Source of the DNA: DASYSL01 sp036003365
GTDB lineage: Bacteria > Eisenbacteria > RBG-16-71-46 > DASYSL01
NCBI GenBank assembly: GCA_036003365.1
Contig: DASYSL010000204.1
Span: forward strand, 1 to 17,060
DNA length: 17,060 nucleotides
Direction of reading: 5' to 3'
Shown: piece by piece, positions 7,545 through 15,239 of the stretch
Numbering within the stretch: the first letter of the stretch is position 1
Layout of the letters: each line of letters begins with the position of its first letter
Notes under the pieces: generated by a model
What the model was told of the DNA's origin: nothing
Databases searched by the model: none
The model's input: the letters and a program-made list of their open reading frames with translations, nothing else
Made by a program: the position numbers and the translations under genes

Positions 7545-9298
7545 TGGCGCGGCTCCTGGCGATCTGGACCCTGGTGGCCCTGGCGCTGCTCGCCCCCTCG
7601 GCTCATGCCGACCCAGGCGCCGGATTTTCGTCGGTGGCAGGGCGTACGCTTTCCTCGGTGCGCTGGGACGTCGATGCGGCGGCGTTCTCGCTCGCCCGGC
7701 TCGAGGCCGAGACCGGCTGGCGTGCCGGCGCCGTGATCGACGCCGCGCGCTGGAGCGCCTTGAGCGAAGGGGTGGCGCGGGCGGGCGCGGCGGCCGGGTT
7801 CCTGGGTGCGCGCGTATCGCGGCTGTCCTTCAACGAGGACGGCGCCAAGCTCGTGGCCGTGGTCACCGTGGACGCGGGCGAGCCCTGTCGAATCGGCCGC
7901 GTCGATCTGTACGGCCTGCGCGGCGCCGATTCGCTGGAGGCTTTGCGCGCTCTGGGCTGGGGCGCGGGCGAGACCTGGTCCGAAGAGAAGCTCGCGGCCG
8001 GACTGACGCGCGTGGTGAATGGCTTGGTGGTGAGCGGCCATCCCTTCGCGCAGGCGCGCGTGCGCCGCCTGGACGTAAGTGAGGGCAAGGCCAACGTCGA
8101 GATCGCGGTCCTCCGGGGCGACTCGGCGATCGTCGACTCGGTGCATCTCGACGGGCCGCATCGCACCCGCCCGGCGGTGGTCGCCCATGCCATCGGCGGG
8201 CTCCAAGGCGAGCCGTACGATCCGCGTCGCGCCGATGAAGCGCGCACGCGGCTGCAGCACCTGGGCACGTTCGCGAGCGTGGGCGCGCCGCGCTTCGAGA
8301 TGACGGCACCGGGGCGCGGTCTCTTGCGCTACGACGTGGCGGAAGGGCGCGGCAGCTCGTTCGACGGCGTGGTCGGTTATCAGGGCGAGGGTCACGCGCT
8401 CGCCGGAACGGCGCGGCTCCAGCTCGAGAACATCGCGGGCACGGCGCGGCGGGCGGAGCTTTCGTGGCAGGGGCGCGGGTCGGGCAATGCCGACTTCCTG
8501 CTTGCGTATCGCGAGCCTTTCTTCTTCGGCTTGCCGATCGCGACCGGGCTCACGTTCACGCAGGAGCTGGCGGACAGCGCCTATACGCGCACCGATTACG
8601 ACCTGGGCTTCGAGCTCACGGCGGGCGAGGGGCTCGGCGTCGAGCTGGGGCTCGGCGGTGGTCGCGTGGTCAGCGATTTTGGCGACATTCGGCGCTCGAA
8701 TCGCCAGCGCACGTATGCGGCCCTGCGCAAGGAGACAGAAGGCTGGCGCGCGCAGGGTGCGTCCGGGCGGCGGCGGGCGGCGCGCTTCGAGCTCACGACC
8801 TCGCAGGAGTTCGTGCGCGACCACGCGGCGTCAGGCGCCCTGGTGCACGACCGTATCTATGCGCTGGGGCTCGCCACGCAGCTCGCGAGGCCGTGGGGGA
8901 ATCGCGTGGCGCGCGTCGGGTTGAGCGGAGGACTGCGCGTGGCCGAGAAGCAAGAGCTGGGTGCCTACGATCTCTATCCGCTGGGCGGAGCCGAGAGCCT
9001 GCGTGGTTATCGCGAGCAGCAGTTCCGCACACCACGCTATGCGCTGCTGCAGCTCGAGCACGGATGGCGGGTGGCCGACGGCGACGTGTTCCTGTTCCTC
9101 GATCAGGCGGTGTTCCGGCATGATCAAGCGGCGGTCTCGGACTCGACGGGCGGGTCGGAAACGCTGTACCGTGCGGGCTACGGCTTCGGCGCGTGGCTCC
9201 CCACATCGGTCGGCCGCGCCGGCCTGGTCCTTGGCTGGGGGCAGGGCGACGGCCCACTCGACGCCAAGCTCCACCTCACGCTGCGGAGCCAGTTCTAG
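7544..9298 (+). CDS. Omp85-family outer-membrane assembly protein (TamA/BamA-like)
   Basis: ATG 7544 overlaps the TGA of the preceding gene by one base (TGATG), so translation is probably coupled. The 584-residue product has a signal peptide, residues 1-22 (MARLL, hydrophobic core, APSAHA before DPG). About 240 residues of POTRA-like modules follow, for example CRIGRVDLYGLRGADSLEAL and IVDSVHLDGPHRTRPAVVAH with the pattern beta, helix, helix, beta. The C-terminal half is a barrel of the surface-antigen D15 family. It includes the diagnostic LGGAESLRGYREQQF with R487-G488-Y489, the Omp85 loop-6 motif. The chain ends SQF, with the terminal Phe expected of an outer-membrane protein. Overall length is closer to TamA (about 580 residues) than to BamA (about 800). 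It probably inserts or exports a client through the outer membrane, and the coupled giant barrel upstream is the obvious candidate client. Confidence 0.88.
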   Translation: MARLLAIWTLVALALLAPSAHADPGAGFSSVAGRTLSSVRWDVDAAAFSLARLEAETGWRAGAVIDAARWSALSEGVARAGAAAGFLGARVSRLSFNEDGAKLVAVVTVDAGEPCRIGRVDLYGLRGADSLEALRALGWGAGETWSEEKLAAGLTRVVNGLVVSGHPFAQARVRRLDVSEGKANVEIAVLRGDSAIVDSVHLDGPHRTRPAVVAHAIGGLQGEPYDPRRADEARTRLQHLGTFASVGAPRFEMTAPGRGLLRYDVAEGRGSSFDGVVGYQGEGHALAGTARLQLENIAGTARRAELSWQGRGSGNADFLLAYREPFFFGLPIATGLTFTQELADSAYTRTDYDLGFELTAGEGLGVELGLGGGRVVSDFGDIRRSNRQRTYAALRKETEGWRAQGASGRRRAARFELTTSQEFVRDHAASGALVHDRIYALGLATQLARPWGNRVARVGLSGGLRVAEKQELGAYDLYPLGGAESLRGYREQQFRTPRYALLQLEHGWRVADGDVFLFLDQAVFRHDQAAVSDSTGGSETLYRAGYGFGAWLPTSVGRAGLVLGWGQGDGPLDAKLHLTLRSQF

Positions 9299-9320
9299 AA
9301 ACCATCCCCGAAACGGATTT

Positions 9321-9325
9321 GGAGG
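9321..9325 (+). promoter_or_regulatory. Shine-Dalgarno site of ligA
   Basis: GGAGG at 9321-9325 is followed after 4 nt by GTG 9330. It selects this GTG as the ligA start within a 31-nt gap after the Omp85 stop. No separate promoter is obvious in that gap, so ligA may be read through from upstream or use a promoter inside the Omp85 gene. Confidence 0.6.
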
Positions 9326-9329
9326 CGGA

Positions 9330-11369
9330 GTGCGTTCGGCGCACGTACCCACGACGCGCGAGGAGATCGAGCGGCTAAGGGCAGCGATCCGCCGCCACGA
9401 CTTCCTCTATTACGTCGAAGCCCGCCCCGAAGTCAGCGACCTCGAATACGATGCCCTGATGCGCGCCTTGCAGGAGGCGGAGGCGGCGCACCCCGAGTGG
9501 GTCACGCCCGACTCGCCGAGCCAGCGCGTGGCCGAGATGCCGAGCCCGGGCTTCGTGTCGGTCGAGCACTCCACGCCCATGCTGAGCCTGGCCAACGCCT
9601 ACAGCCAGGAAGAGATGGTGGAGTTCGATGCGCGTGTGCGCAAAGGGCTCGAAGTCGACCGCGTCCCGTATGTGGTGGAGCTCAAGATCGACGGCGTGGC
9701 CATCGCCTTACGGTACCGCAAGGGGTCTTTGGTTCTTGGCGTCACCCGCGGCGACGGCCGGGTGGGCGACGACGTCACGCGCAACCTGCGCACCATCCGC
9801 GGTGTGCCTCTGACCTTGGCGGGCAAGCCGCCGGCCGAGCTCGAGGTGCGCGGCGAGGCGTACATGTTGCGCGAGGACTTCGCCCGGCTGAATCGCCAGC
9901 GCGAGGAGAAGGGCGAGCCCGCCTTCATGAACCCGCGCAACCTCACGGCGGGGACGTTGAAGACGCTCGATGCGCGTGAGGTGGCCGGGCGGCCCTTGCG
10001 CGTCTTTCTCTATACGGTGGTGGACGCCGCCGGTCACGGGCTCCGGAGCCAGTGGGAGGCTCTGGAGTGGATGCGTGAGCTCGGTTTCCCGGTGAGCCGC
10101 GAGGCGCGGGTCGCCGACGGCGTCGAAGAAGTGGAAAAGATCGCCGAGTCGTGGCGCGGCCGCTACCGCAAGCTGCCGTTCGATGCCGACGGCCTGGTCA
10201 TCAAGGTGAACGAGTTCGCGGCGCAGACCGTCCTTGGCGCCACCGCCAAGAGCCCGCGCTGGGGCCTCGCGTACAAGTTCGAGACCGAGTCGGCGGTCAC
10301 GCGGCTCCTGGCCATCGATCTCCAGGTCGGCCGCACCGGAGTGATCACGCCGGTGGCGCGGCTCGAGCCGGTGCTGATCCTGGGCACCACCGTGTCGCGC
10401 GCGACCCTTCACAATCAGGAAGAGATCAAGCGTCGCGACACCCGCGTCGGCGACTGGGTGGTGATCGAGAAGGGCGGCGACGTCATTCCCAAGGTCGTGT
10501 CGGTGGTGACCGAGCGGCGCACCGGCGAAGAGGTGCCCTTCGTCTTCCCCGAACATTGCCCGGTGTGCGGCACACCGCTCATCCAAGAGGAAGGCGACGT
10601 CGCCCTGCGCTGTGACGGGGTGGAATGCGCGGCTCAGACGCGCGGCAAGATCCTGCACTGGGCCTCGCGCGGCGCTCTCGACATCGCCGGGCTCGGCGAC
10701 GCCATCGTCGAGCAGCTGGTCCAGCGCGGCTGGGTGAAGGACGTGGCCGATCTCTACAAGCTCGAAGCCTCGCAGCTCGAAACCCTCGAGCGCATGGGTG
10801 AGAAGTCGGCGGAGAACCTGGTGCGCGGGATCGACGCCTCGCGGCGACGACCGCTCGATCGCGTGCTGTTCGGGCTCGGAATCCGTCACGTGGGGGCCAC
10901 GCTGGCGACCACGCTGGCGCGCCGCTTTGGCACCTACGAAGCGCTCGCCCAAGCCGGGCACGATGCTTGGCTCGAGGTGCCCGACGTCGGCCCCAAGGTG
11001 GCCGATGCGCTCGCGCGCTACTTCGCCGATCCGCAGGCGAAGGATTTGTGGCGGCGCCTGCGTGAGGGCGGCGTCGATCCCGTGGCGCCCGCGGCGGCAC
11101 CGCGCGGCGCGCCGTGGGAGGGCCGGAGCTTCGTCCTCACCGGAACGCTCACGCGTTGGACACGCACCGAAGCCGCGGCTCACATTGCCGCTCGCGGCGG
11201 CAAGGTCGGCTCAGCCGTGAGCAAGAAGACCGACTACGTGGTGGCGGGCGAGGAAGCGGGCTCCAAGCTCGACAAGGCGAACGAGCTGGGCGTGACCGTC
11301 TTGGACGAAGAAGCCTTCGCGCGCGCCCTCGAAGACCCGGCGCTCTTGGCGAACGGGAAGGTGTCGTGA
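9330..11369 (+). CDS. ligA: NAD+-dependent DNA ligase
   Basis: Joins nicked DNA using NAD+, which makes it essential for replication and repair in most bacteria. The GTG start is set by GGAGG 4 nt upstream and gives 679 residues, the normal size. The N-terminal NMN-binding Ia domain is present (RRHDFLYYVEARPEVSDLEY, residues ~21-40). The adenylation domain carries ELKIDGVAIALRYRKG with the nucleotide-accepting Lys119 of KxDG. An OB fold follows (GRTGVITPVARLEPV), then a four-cysteine zinc finger with C410, C413, C428 and C433. Helix-hairpin-helix repeats come next, and a BRCT domain from about residue 593 (EGRSFVLTGTLTRWTRTEAA to the end). All expected domains are present in order and nothing looks damaged. 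The stop overlaps the start of the helicase gene by 4 nt (GTGA), so the two are likely co-translated. Confidence 0.97.
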   Translation: MRSAHVPTTREEIERLRAAIRRHDFLYYVEARPEVSDLEYDALMRALQEAEAAHPEWVTPDSPSQRVAEMPSPGFVSVEHSTPMLSLANAYSQEEMVEFDARVRKGLEVDRVPYVVELKIDGVAIALRYRKGSLVLGVTRGDGRVGDDVTRNLRTIRGVPLTLAGKPPAELEVRGEAYMLREDFARLNRQREEKGEPAFMNPRNLTAGTLKTLDAREVAGRPLRVFLYTVVDAAGHGLRSQWEALEWMRELGFPVSREARVADGVEEVEKIAESWRGRYRKLPFDADGLVIKVNEFAAQTVLGATAKSPRWGLAYKFETESAVTRLLAIDLQVGRTGVITPVARLEPVLILGTTVSRATLHNQEEIKRRDTRVGDWVVIEKGGDVIPKVVSVVTERRTGEEVPFVFPEHCPVCGTPLIQEEGDVALRCDGVECAAQTRGKILHWASRGALDIAGLGDAIVEQLVQRGWVKDVADLYKLEASQLETLERMGEKSAENLVRGIDASRRRPLDRVLFGLGIRHVGATLATTLARRFGTYEALAQAGHDAWLEVPDVGPKVADALARYFADPQAKDLWRRLREGGVDPVAPAAAPRGAPWEGRSFVLTGTLTRWTRTEAAAHIAARGGKVGSAVSKKTDYVVAGEEAGSKLDKANELGVTVLDEEAFARALEDPALLANGKVS

Positions 11370-13477
11370 ACGCCCGGGCCGCCCATCCCATCGAAGGCTG
11401 GTTCGGGCCCGCGGGCCGCTTCTCGCGGGCACTCCCCGGCTTTGAGCCCCGCGATCCGCAACGCCGCCTGGCGACCGACGTGTACGACGCCTTGTTCGGC
11501 CAGCGTGCGCTGCTCGGGGAAGCGCCGACGGGCGTGGGGAAGAGCCTCGCGTATCTCGTGCCCGCGCTCCTATGGGCGCGCGAGTACGGCGAGCCCGTCG
11601 TGATCTCCACCTATACGAAGAGCCTGCAGGATCAGCTCTGGCGCCAGGATGTGCCGCAGCTCTCGCGCATCGCCGAACGGCCGGCCAGCGTGGTCGTGCT
11701 CAAGGGGCGCTCGAACTATCTGTGCCCGAGGCGCTGGCGCCTGGCGCATCACGAGGCCAAGAGTGGCAAGACCAGCGTTCTCGAAGGCGATTTCTCCGAT
11801 TGGGCCGATGCCACCGCCACGGGCGATCTCGACGAATTCCCGTGGCATCGCTATCCGGGCGGCTACGGATTGCGCGCGCGCGTCCAGTCCGACGCCGCCT
11901 TCTGCGCTCCCGCCATCTGCAAGATGGGCGGCGATTGTCCGTTTCGCCGCGCGCGGCGCGAGGCGGCCTCGGCCGAGATCGTGATCGTGAACCATGCGTT
12001 GCTGGTTTCGGGCAAAGCCGCCGGCGGCGTGTTGCCGCCCTTCCGCTCGCTCATCGTGGATGAAGCTCAGCATCTCGTGACGGCGATCACGAGCCAGCTC
12101 ACGGTGCGCGCGACCTACGGGCGCATCGCCCGCGCCACGGAGGCCTGGGGACGGGGGCGGCGCGGCTACGGCCTCGTGCACGAGCTCGATCCCGGCCTGC
12201 TCGGCGCGCTCGCTTCGCCGGAGCGTCAGGCATTGGCCGAAGAGGGGAAGCGTCTGACCAAGATGGGTCCGCGCGTGCTCTCGGCGGCCAAGCGCTTCTT
12301 CGAAATCGTGGCCCTCGAGGAGGCCGGCACGCCTTACGCGCCGCGCAAGCGCTTCCGCACGCCCGAGGAGCTGTATGGCGCCGAGCCCGATCGCCTGGAA
12401 GAGCTGCACCAGGCGACCAGCGAAGCGGAGTCGATTCTCGAACAGCTGTGTCGTGCGGCGAGCCGCCTCGAGCCCACGCCCGAAAACGAGGATCGCGCCG
12501 CCGACGCCGAGGGTGCGTTGGGCGAGTGGCGCGGTCTGCGCTCGGATCTCGAGCGCCTGACCGATCCCCGCGGGCGCGACGTCGTGCACTGGCGCGAAGG
12601 GGGCGATCCCGAGAAGGCCGAGCTGGCGGCCGCACCCATCCACGCCGCCGACGCCGTGCGGCAATGGATTCTGGCCGAGCTCTCTTCGCTGGTGCTCGTG
12701 TCGGCCACCTTGCGCGTGGGAAATGATTTCACGTACTTGAGGCGTGCGCTCGGTCTCGAGGAGGGGAGCGGGCTCACGATCGAGGAGCGTGCGTACGATT
12801 CGGCGTTCGACTGGCCGTCGCAGGTGCGCGCCACCGCGCTCGCGGCCGGGGAGCCGACCACCGAGGACGCGTGCGCTCTGGTCGCTGGCGTGTATCGCGC
12901 GCTGCCGCGCAACACCTTGGTCTTGTTCACCAGCCATCGCGCGCTCCGGCGCGCGCGCGACCTTCTGAGCGGCATGTTGCCGGCGGGCACCGCGCTGTGG
13001 GCGCAGGACCTCGACGGCGAGGCGGCGCGGCTGGCCGAGCGCTTCCGCAAGGCGCGCGGCGCCGTGCTGCTCGGCACCGCGAGCTTCTGGGAAGGCGTCG
13101 ATTTCCCGGGCGAGGCCTTGGAAGTTCTCGTGGTCACCAAGCTCCCCTTCGCCGTGCCCGACGATCCACTGGTCGAGGCGCGCTGCGAGCGCGCCGAGGA
13201 GGAAGGGGGCAGCGGTTTCCGCGATGTGCTCCTGCCCGAAGCCGTGCTGCGCTTTCGCCAGGGCATCGGTCGCCTGGTGCGCCGCGCCACCGATCGTGGC
13301 GTGGTGATCCTCGCCGACCCGCGCGCGCTCACACGCTCGTACGGCTCGGTGTTCCGCGCCGCGCTTCCGGTGCCGCTCGGCCGCTCGACCTCGGTCGAGG
13401 ACGCCGTGCGGCAAGCAGTGGAGTTCCTGGGTGCCGCACCCGAAGAGCCGATGGCCTTGGAAGGAGAGCCTGCTTGA
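11366..13477 (+). CDS. dinG: DinG/XPD-family ATP-dependent iron-sulfur DNA helicase
   Basis: GTG 11366 overlaps the ligA stop (GTGA) and gives 703 residues, the usual size for DinG/YoaA. Superfamily 2 motifs are in order. Walker A is GEAPTGVGKS with Lys59. Four cysteines, C120 (NYLCPRRW), C180, C185 and C191 (FCAPAICKMGGDCPF), form the Fe-S cluster of XPD/DinG helicases. Motif II is LIVDEAQHL (D232-E233-A234-Q235), motif III-like is VLVSATL (443-449), and motif VI is RQGIGRLVRR (631-640). Known relatives unwind DNA 5' to 3' and act on forked structures, D-loops and R-loops during repair. Motif II reads DEAQ rather than the more common DEAH, with the His one place later. The neighbour ligA fits a repair or replication role. 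The symbol is assigned by family; YoaA-type paralogues cannot be separated by eye. Confidence 0.9.
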   Translation: MNARAAHPIEGWFGPAGRFSRALPGFEPRDPQRRLATDVYDALFGQRALLGEAPTGVGKSLAYLVPALLWAREYGEPVVISTYTKSLQDQLWRQDVPQLSRIAERPASVVVLKGRSNYLCPRRWRLAHHEAKSGKTSVLEGDFSDWADATATGDLDEFPWHRYPGGYGLRARVQSDAAFCAPAICKMGGDCPFRRARREAASAEIVIVNHALLVSGKAAGGVLPPFRSLIVDEAQHLVTAITSQLTVRATYGRIARATEAWGRGRRGYGLVHELDPGLLGALASPERQALAEEGKRLTKMGPRVLSAAKRFFEIVALEEAGTPYAPRKRFRTPEELYGAEPDRLEELHQATSEAESILEQLCRAASRLEPTPENEDRAADAEGALGEWRGLRSDLERLTDPRGRDVVHWREGGDPEKAELAAAPIHAADAVRQWILAELSSLVLVSATLRVGNDFTYLRRALGLEEGSGLTIEERAYDSAFDWPSQVRATALAAGEPTTEDACALVAGVYRALPRNTLVLFTSHRALRRARDLLSGMLPAGTALWAQDLDGEAARLAERFRKARGAVLLGTASFWEGVDFPGEALEVLVVTKLPFAVPDDPLVEARCERAEEEGGSGFRDVLLPEAVLRFRQGIGRLVRRATDRGVVILADPRALTRSYGSVFRAALPVPLGRSTSVEDAVRQAVEFLGAAPEEPMALEGEPA
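13462..13466 (+). promoter_or_regulatory. Shine-Dalgarno site of hutH
   Basis: AGGAG at 13462-13466 lies inside the helicase 3' end, 7 nt before TTG 13474 and 13 nt before GTG 13480. The 7-nt spacing favours the TTG as start. The TTG overlaps the helicase stop as TTGA. Confidence 0.6.
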
Positions 13478-15063
13478 GCGTGCGAGTCGATGGCCGCGGA
13501 CTCACGCTGGAAGAAGTCGTGCGTGTGGCGCGCGGGCGAGAGCCGGTGGAGATCGGCCCCGAAGTGGCGGCGCGCATGCGCGCTTCGCGCTCGGTGGTCG
13601 AGGAAGCGCTGTCGTCGGGCACTGCCGTGTACGGGGTGAACACCGGCTTCGGCGAGCTCAAGAACCGCCACATCGAGCCCGGCCATCTGAGCGAGCTGCA
13701 GCGCAATCTCCTGCGCAGCCATTCCGCCGGCGTGGGCGATCCCATGCCCACCGACGCGGTGCGCGCGATGGGGTTGCTGCGCGCCGAGTCGCTGGCGATC
13801 GGGGTGTCCGGAGTGCGCGAGGAAGTGGTGCGCGCGCTGGTCGCTTTGCTCAATGCCGGGGTGCACCCGATCGTTCCCGAGCAGGGCTCGGTGGGGGCGA
13901 GCGGCGACCTGGCGCCGTTGGCGCACTACGCGCTCGTCTTGATCGGCGAAGGCGAGGCCGAGTTCCAGGGCCAGCGCCTCCCCGGTGGCGAGGCGCTGGC
14001 CCGGGCCGGGCTCGGCCCGATCCAGCTCGAAGCCAAGGAAGGTCTCGGGCTCATCAACGGCACGCAGCAGTCGACGGCATACCTCGCTCTCGCCTTGGCC
14101 GATGCCGAGCTCTTGATGGAGGCCGCGATCGGTGCCGCGGCCATGAGCCTCGAGGCCTTGCTCGGCTCGGTGTCGCCGATGCACGACCGCGTCACGCGCG
14201 CGCGCCGCCAGCCCGGCGCCGCCTGGGTGGCGCGCCAGATCCGTTTGCTCACGCGCGAGAGCGGCCTCATGCGCTCACACGCCGAGTGCGACCGCATTCA
14301 GGATCCGTATTCGCTGCGCTGCCTGCCGCAAGTCGCGGGCACGGCTCTCGATGCTCTGGAGTTCGCGCTCGGTGTATTGGAGCGCGAGATGGAGAGCGCC
14401 ACCGACAATCCTCTGGTCTTCGCCGAGGCCTCGCCGGCCGAGCCGTGGCACGAACGCATCTTGTCGGCCGGCAACTTCCACGCGCAGCCCATCGCGCTCG
14501 CCTCGGATGTCGCGGCCATTGGCCTCGCGGCGCTCGCGTCGCAGGCCGAGCGCCGGTTGAATCTGTTGACCGACGAGTCGCGGAGCGGCCTGCCGGCCTT
14601 CCTGGCGCGCGATCCCGGCTTGAACTCGGGTTTCATGCTCGTGCAATACACGGCGGCAGCCTTGGTTTCCGAGAACAAAGGACTGGCGCATCCCGCCTCC
14701 GTGGATTCGATCCCAACCTCGGCGGGCATGGAAGATCACGTCTCCATGGCCCCGTGGGCGGGGCGCAAGCTCGCCCGGGTGGTGATGAACTCGCGTCGCG
14801 TGACCGCGGCGGAGTTCCTGTGCGCGGCCCAGGGCCTCGATCTGCGGGCGCCCGTGGAGCCTGGCCGCGGCACCGCGGTCCTGCACCGCGCCGTGCGCCG
14901 CATCGTCCCGACGCTCGAAGGCGATCGTCCCCCGGCTCCCGATCTCGCCGCTTTGGACACATGGATCGCGGGCGGCGGGGTGCGTAGCGCGCTCGCCGAG
15001 GCGAACGAGCCGATCGAACATCCCTGGCGTCGCCGTCAGAACGGCGTCGCGGCGTTGCCGTGA
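13474..15063 (+). CDS. hutH: Histidine ammonia-lyase (histidase)
   Basis: Removes ammonia from L-histidine to give trans-urocanate, the first step of histidine degradation in the cytoplasm. The product has 529 residues from TTG 13474, close to the family's ~510. The tripeptide that cyclises into the MIO electrophile is A142-S143-G144 within GSVGASGDLAPLAHY. Also present are Y53 in VYGVNTGFGELK, H83 in RSHSAGVGDPM, R282 in QDPYSLRCLPQVAG and E420 in GMEDHVSMAPWAG. With the TTG start, Y53, H83 and S143 coincide with the Pseudomonas putida enzyme numbering as I recall it, which supports this start. The Ser-His pair at 82-83 and the hutU neighbour favour histidase over phenylalanine or tyrosine ammonia-lyase. 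It overlaps the helicase stop by 4 nt, so it may be translated from the ligA-helicase transcript. Its TGA touches the 48-nt repeat array. Confidence 0.95.
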   Translation: MSVRVDGRGLTLEEVVRVARGREPVEIGPEVAARMRASRSVVEEALSSGTAVYGVNTGFGELKNRHIEPGHLSELQRNLLRSHSAGVGDPMPTDAVRAMGLLRAESLAIGVSGVREEVVRALVALLNAGVHPIVPEQGSVGASGDLAPLAHYALVLIGEGEAEFQGQRLPGGEALARAGLGPIQLEAKEGLGLINGTQQSTAYLALALADAELLMEAAIGAAAMSLEALLGSVSPMHDRVTRARRQPGAAWVARQIRLLTRESGLMRSHAECDRIQDPYSLRCLPQVAGTALDALEFALGVLEREMESATDNPLVFAEASPAEPWHERILSAGNFHAQPIALASDVAAIGLAALASQAERRLNLLTDESRSGLPAFLARDPGLNSGFMLVQYTAAALVSENKGLAHPASVDSIPTSAGMEDHVSMAPWAGRKLARVVMNSRRVTAAEFLCAAQGLDLRAPVEPGRGTAVLHRAVRRIVPTLEGDRPPAPDLAALDTWIAGGGVRSALAEANEPIEHPWRRRQNGVAALP

Positions 15064-15188
15064 AGCGGTCACCCGGCGGCATCGACCCACTCACTCGCTC
15101 GAGGGCGACCAAGTGGTCCGTTTCAGAAAACGACCCACTTGCAGGCCGCGTGGCCACCAAGTGGTCACGTTCTGAAAACGGCCCACTT
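15063..15188 (+). repeat. Tandem array of three 30-nt hairpin-type repeats at 48-nt period
   Basis: Units lie at 15063-15092, 15111-15140 and 15159-15188, each separated by 18 nt of unrelated sequence. By hand alignment units 2 and 3 match at 25 of 30 positions. Unit 1 matches unit 2 at 18 of 30, nearly all in the two ends (AAGcGGTC and CGACCCACT). Each good unit has complementary arms AAGTGG and CCACTT. In unit 2 the inner CGTTT pairs with AAACG around a 4-nt loop, giving an 11-bp stem with one small internal loop. The array fills most of the 176-nt gap between hutH and hutU. Possible natures are end sequences of a lost transposon (IS21-type ends carry multiple internal repeats), a protein-binding array, or an mRNA hairpin series that limits readthrough. 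No U-run follows, so a classical terminator is unlikely. Confidence 0.8.
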
Positions 15189-15227
15189 CGGGGTGCGGCA
15201 TGACGAGGGTCATTCGAGTGCACGGCT

Positions 15228-15232
15228 GGAGA
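15228..15232 (+). promoter_or_regulatory. Shine-Dalgarno site of hutU
   Basis: GGAGA at 15228-15232 lies 7 nt before ATG 15240. This is the best-placed ribosome site among the hut genes and fixes the hutU start. I see no convincing -35/-10 pair between the repeat array and this site. Confidence 0.6.
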
Positions 15233-15239
15233 GACCGAG

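Noticed and set aside
11570..13414. Antisense frame (about 614 codons) opposite the helicase gene
   Set aside because: The + strand carries the full helicase motif series. The antisense product has no recognisable motif.
15063..15188. CRISPR array
   Set aside because: Only three units, the repeats themselves diverge strongly, the spacers are 18 nt, and no cas gene is present.
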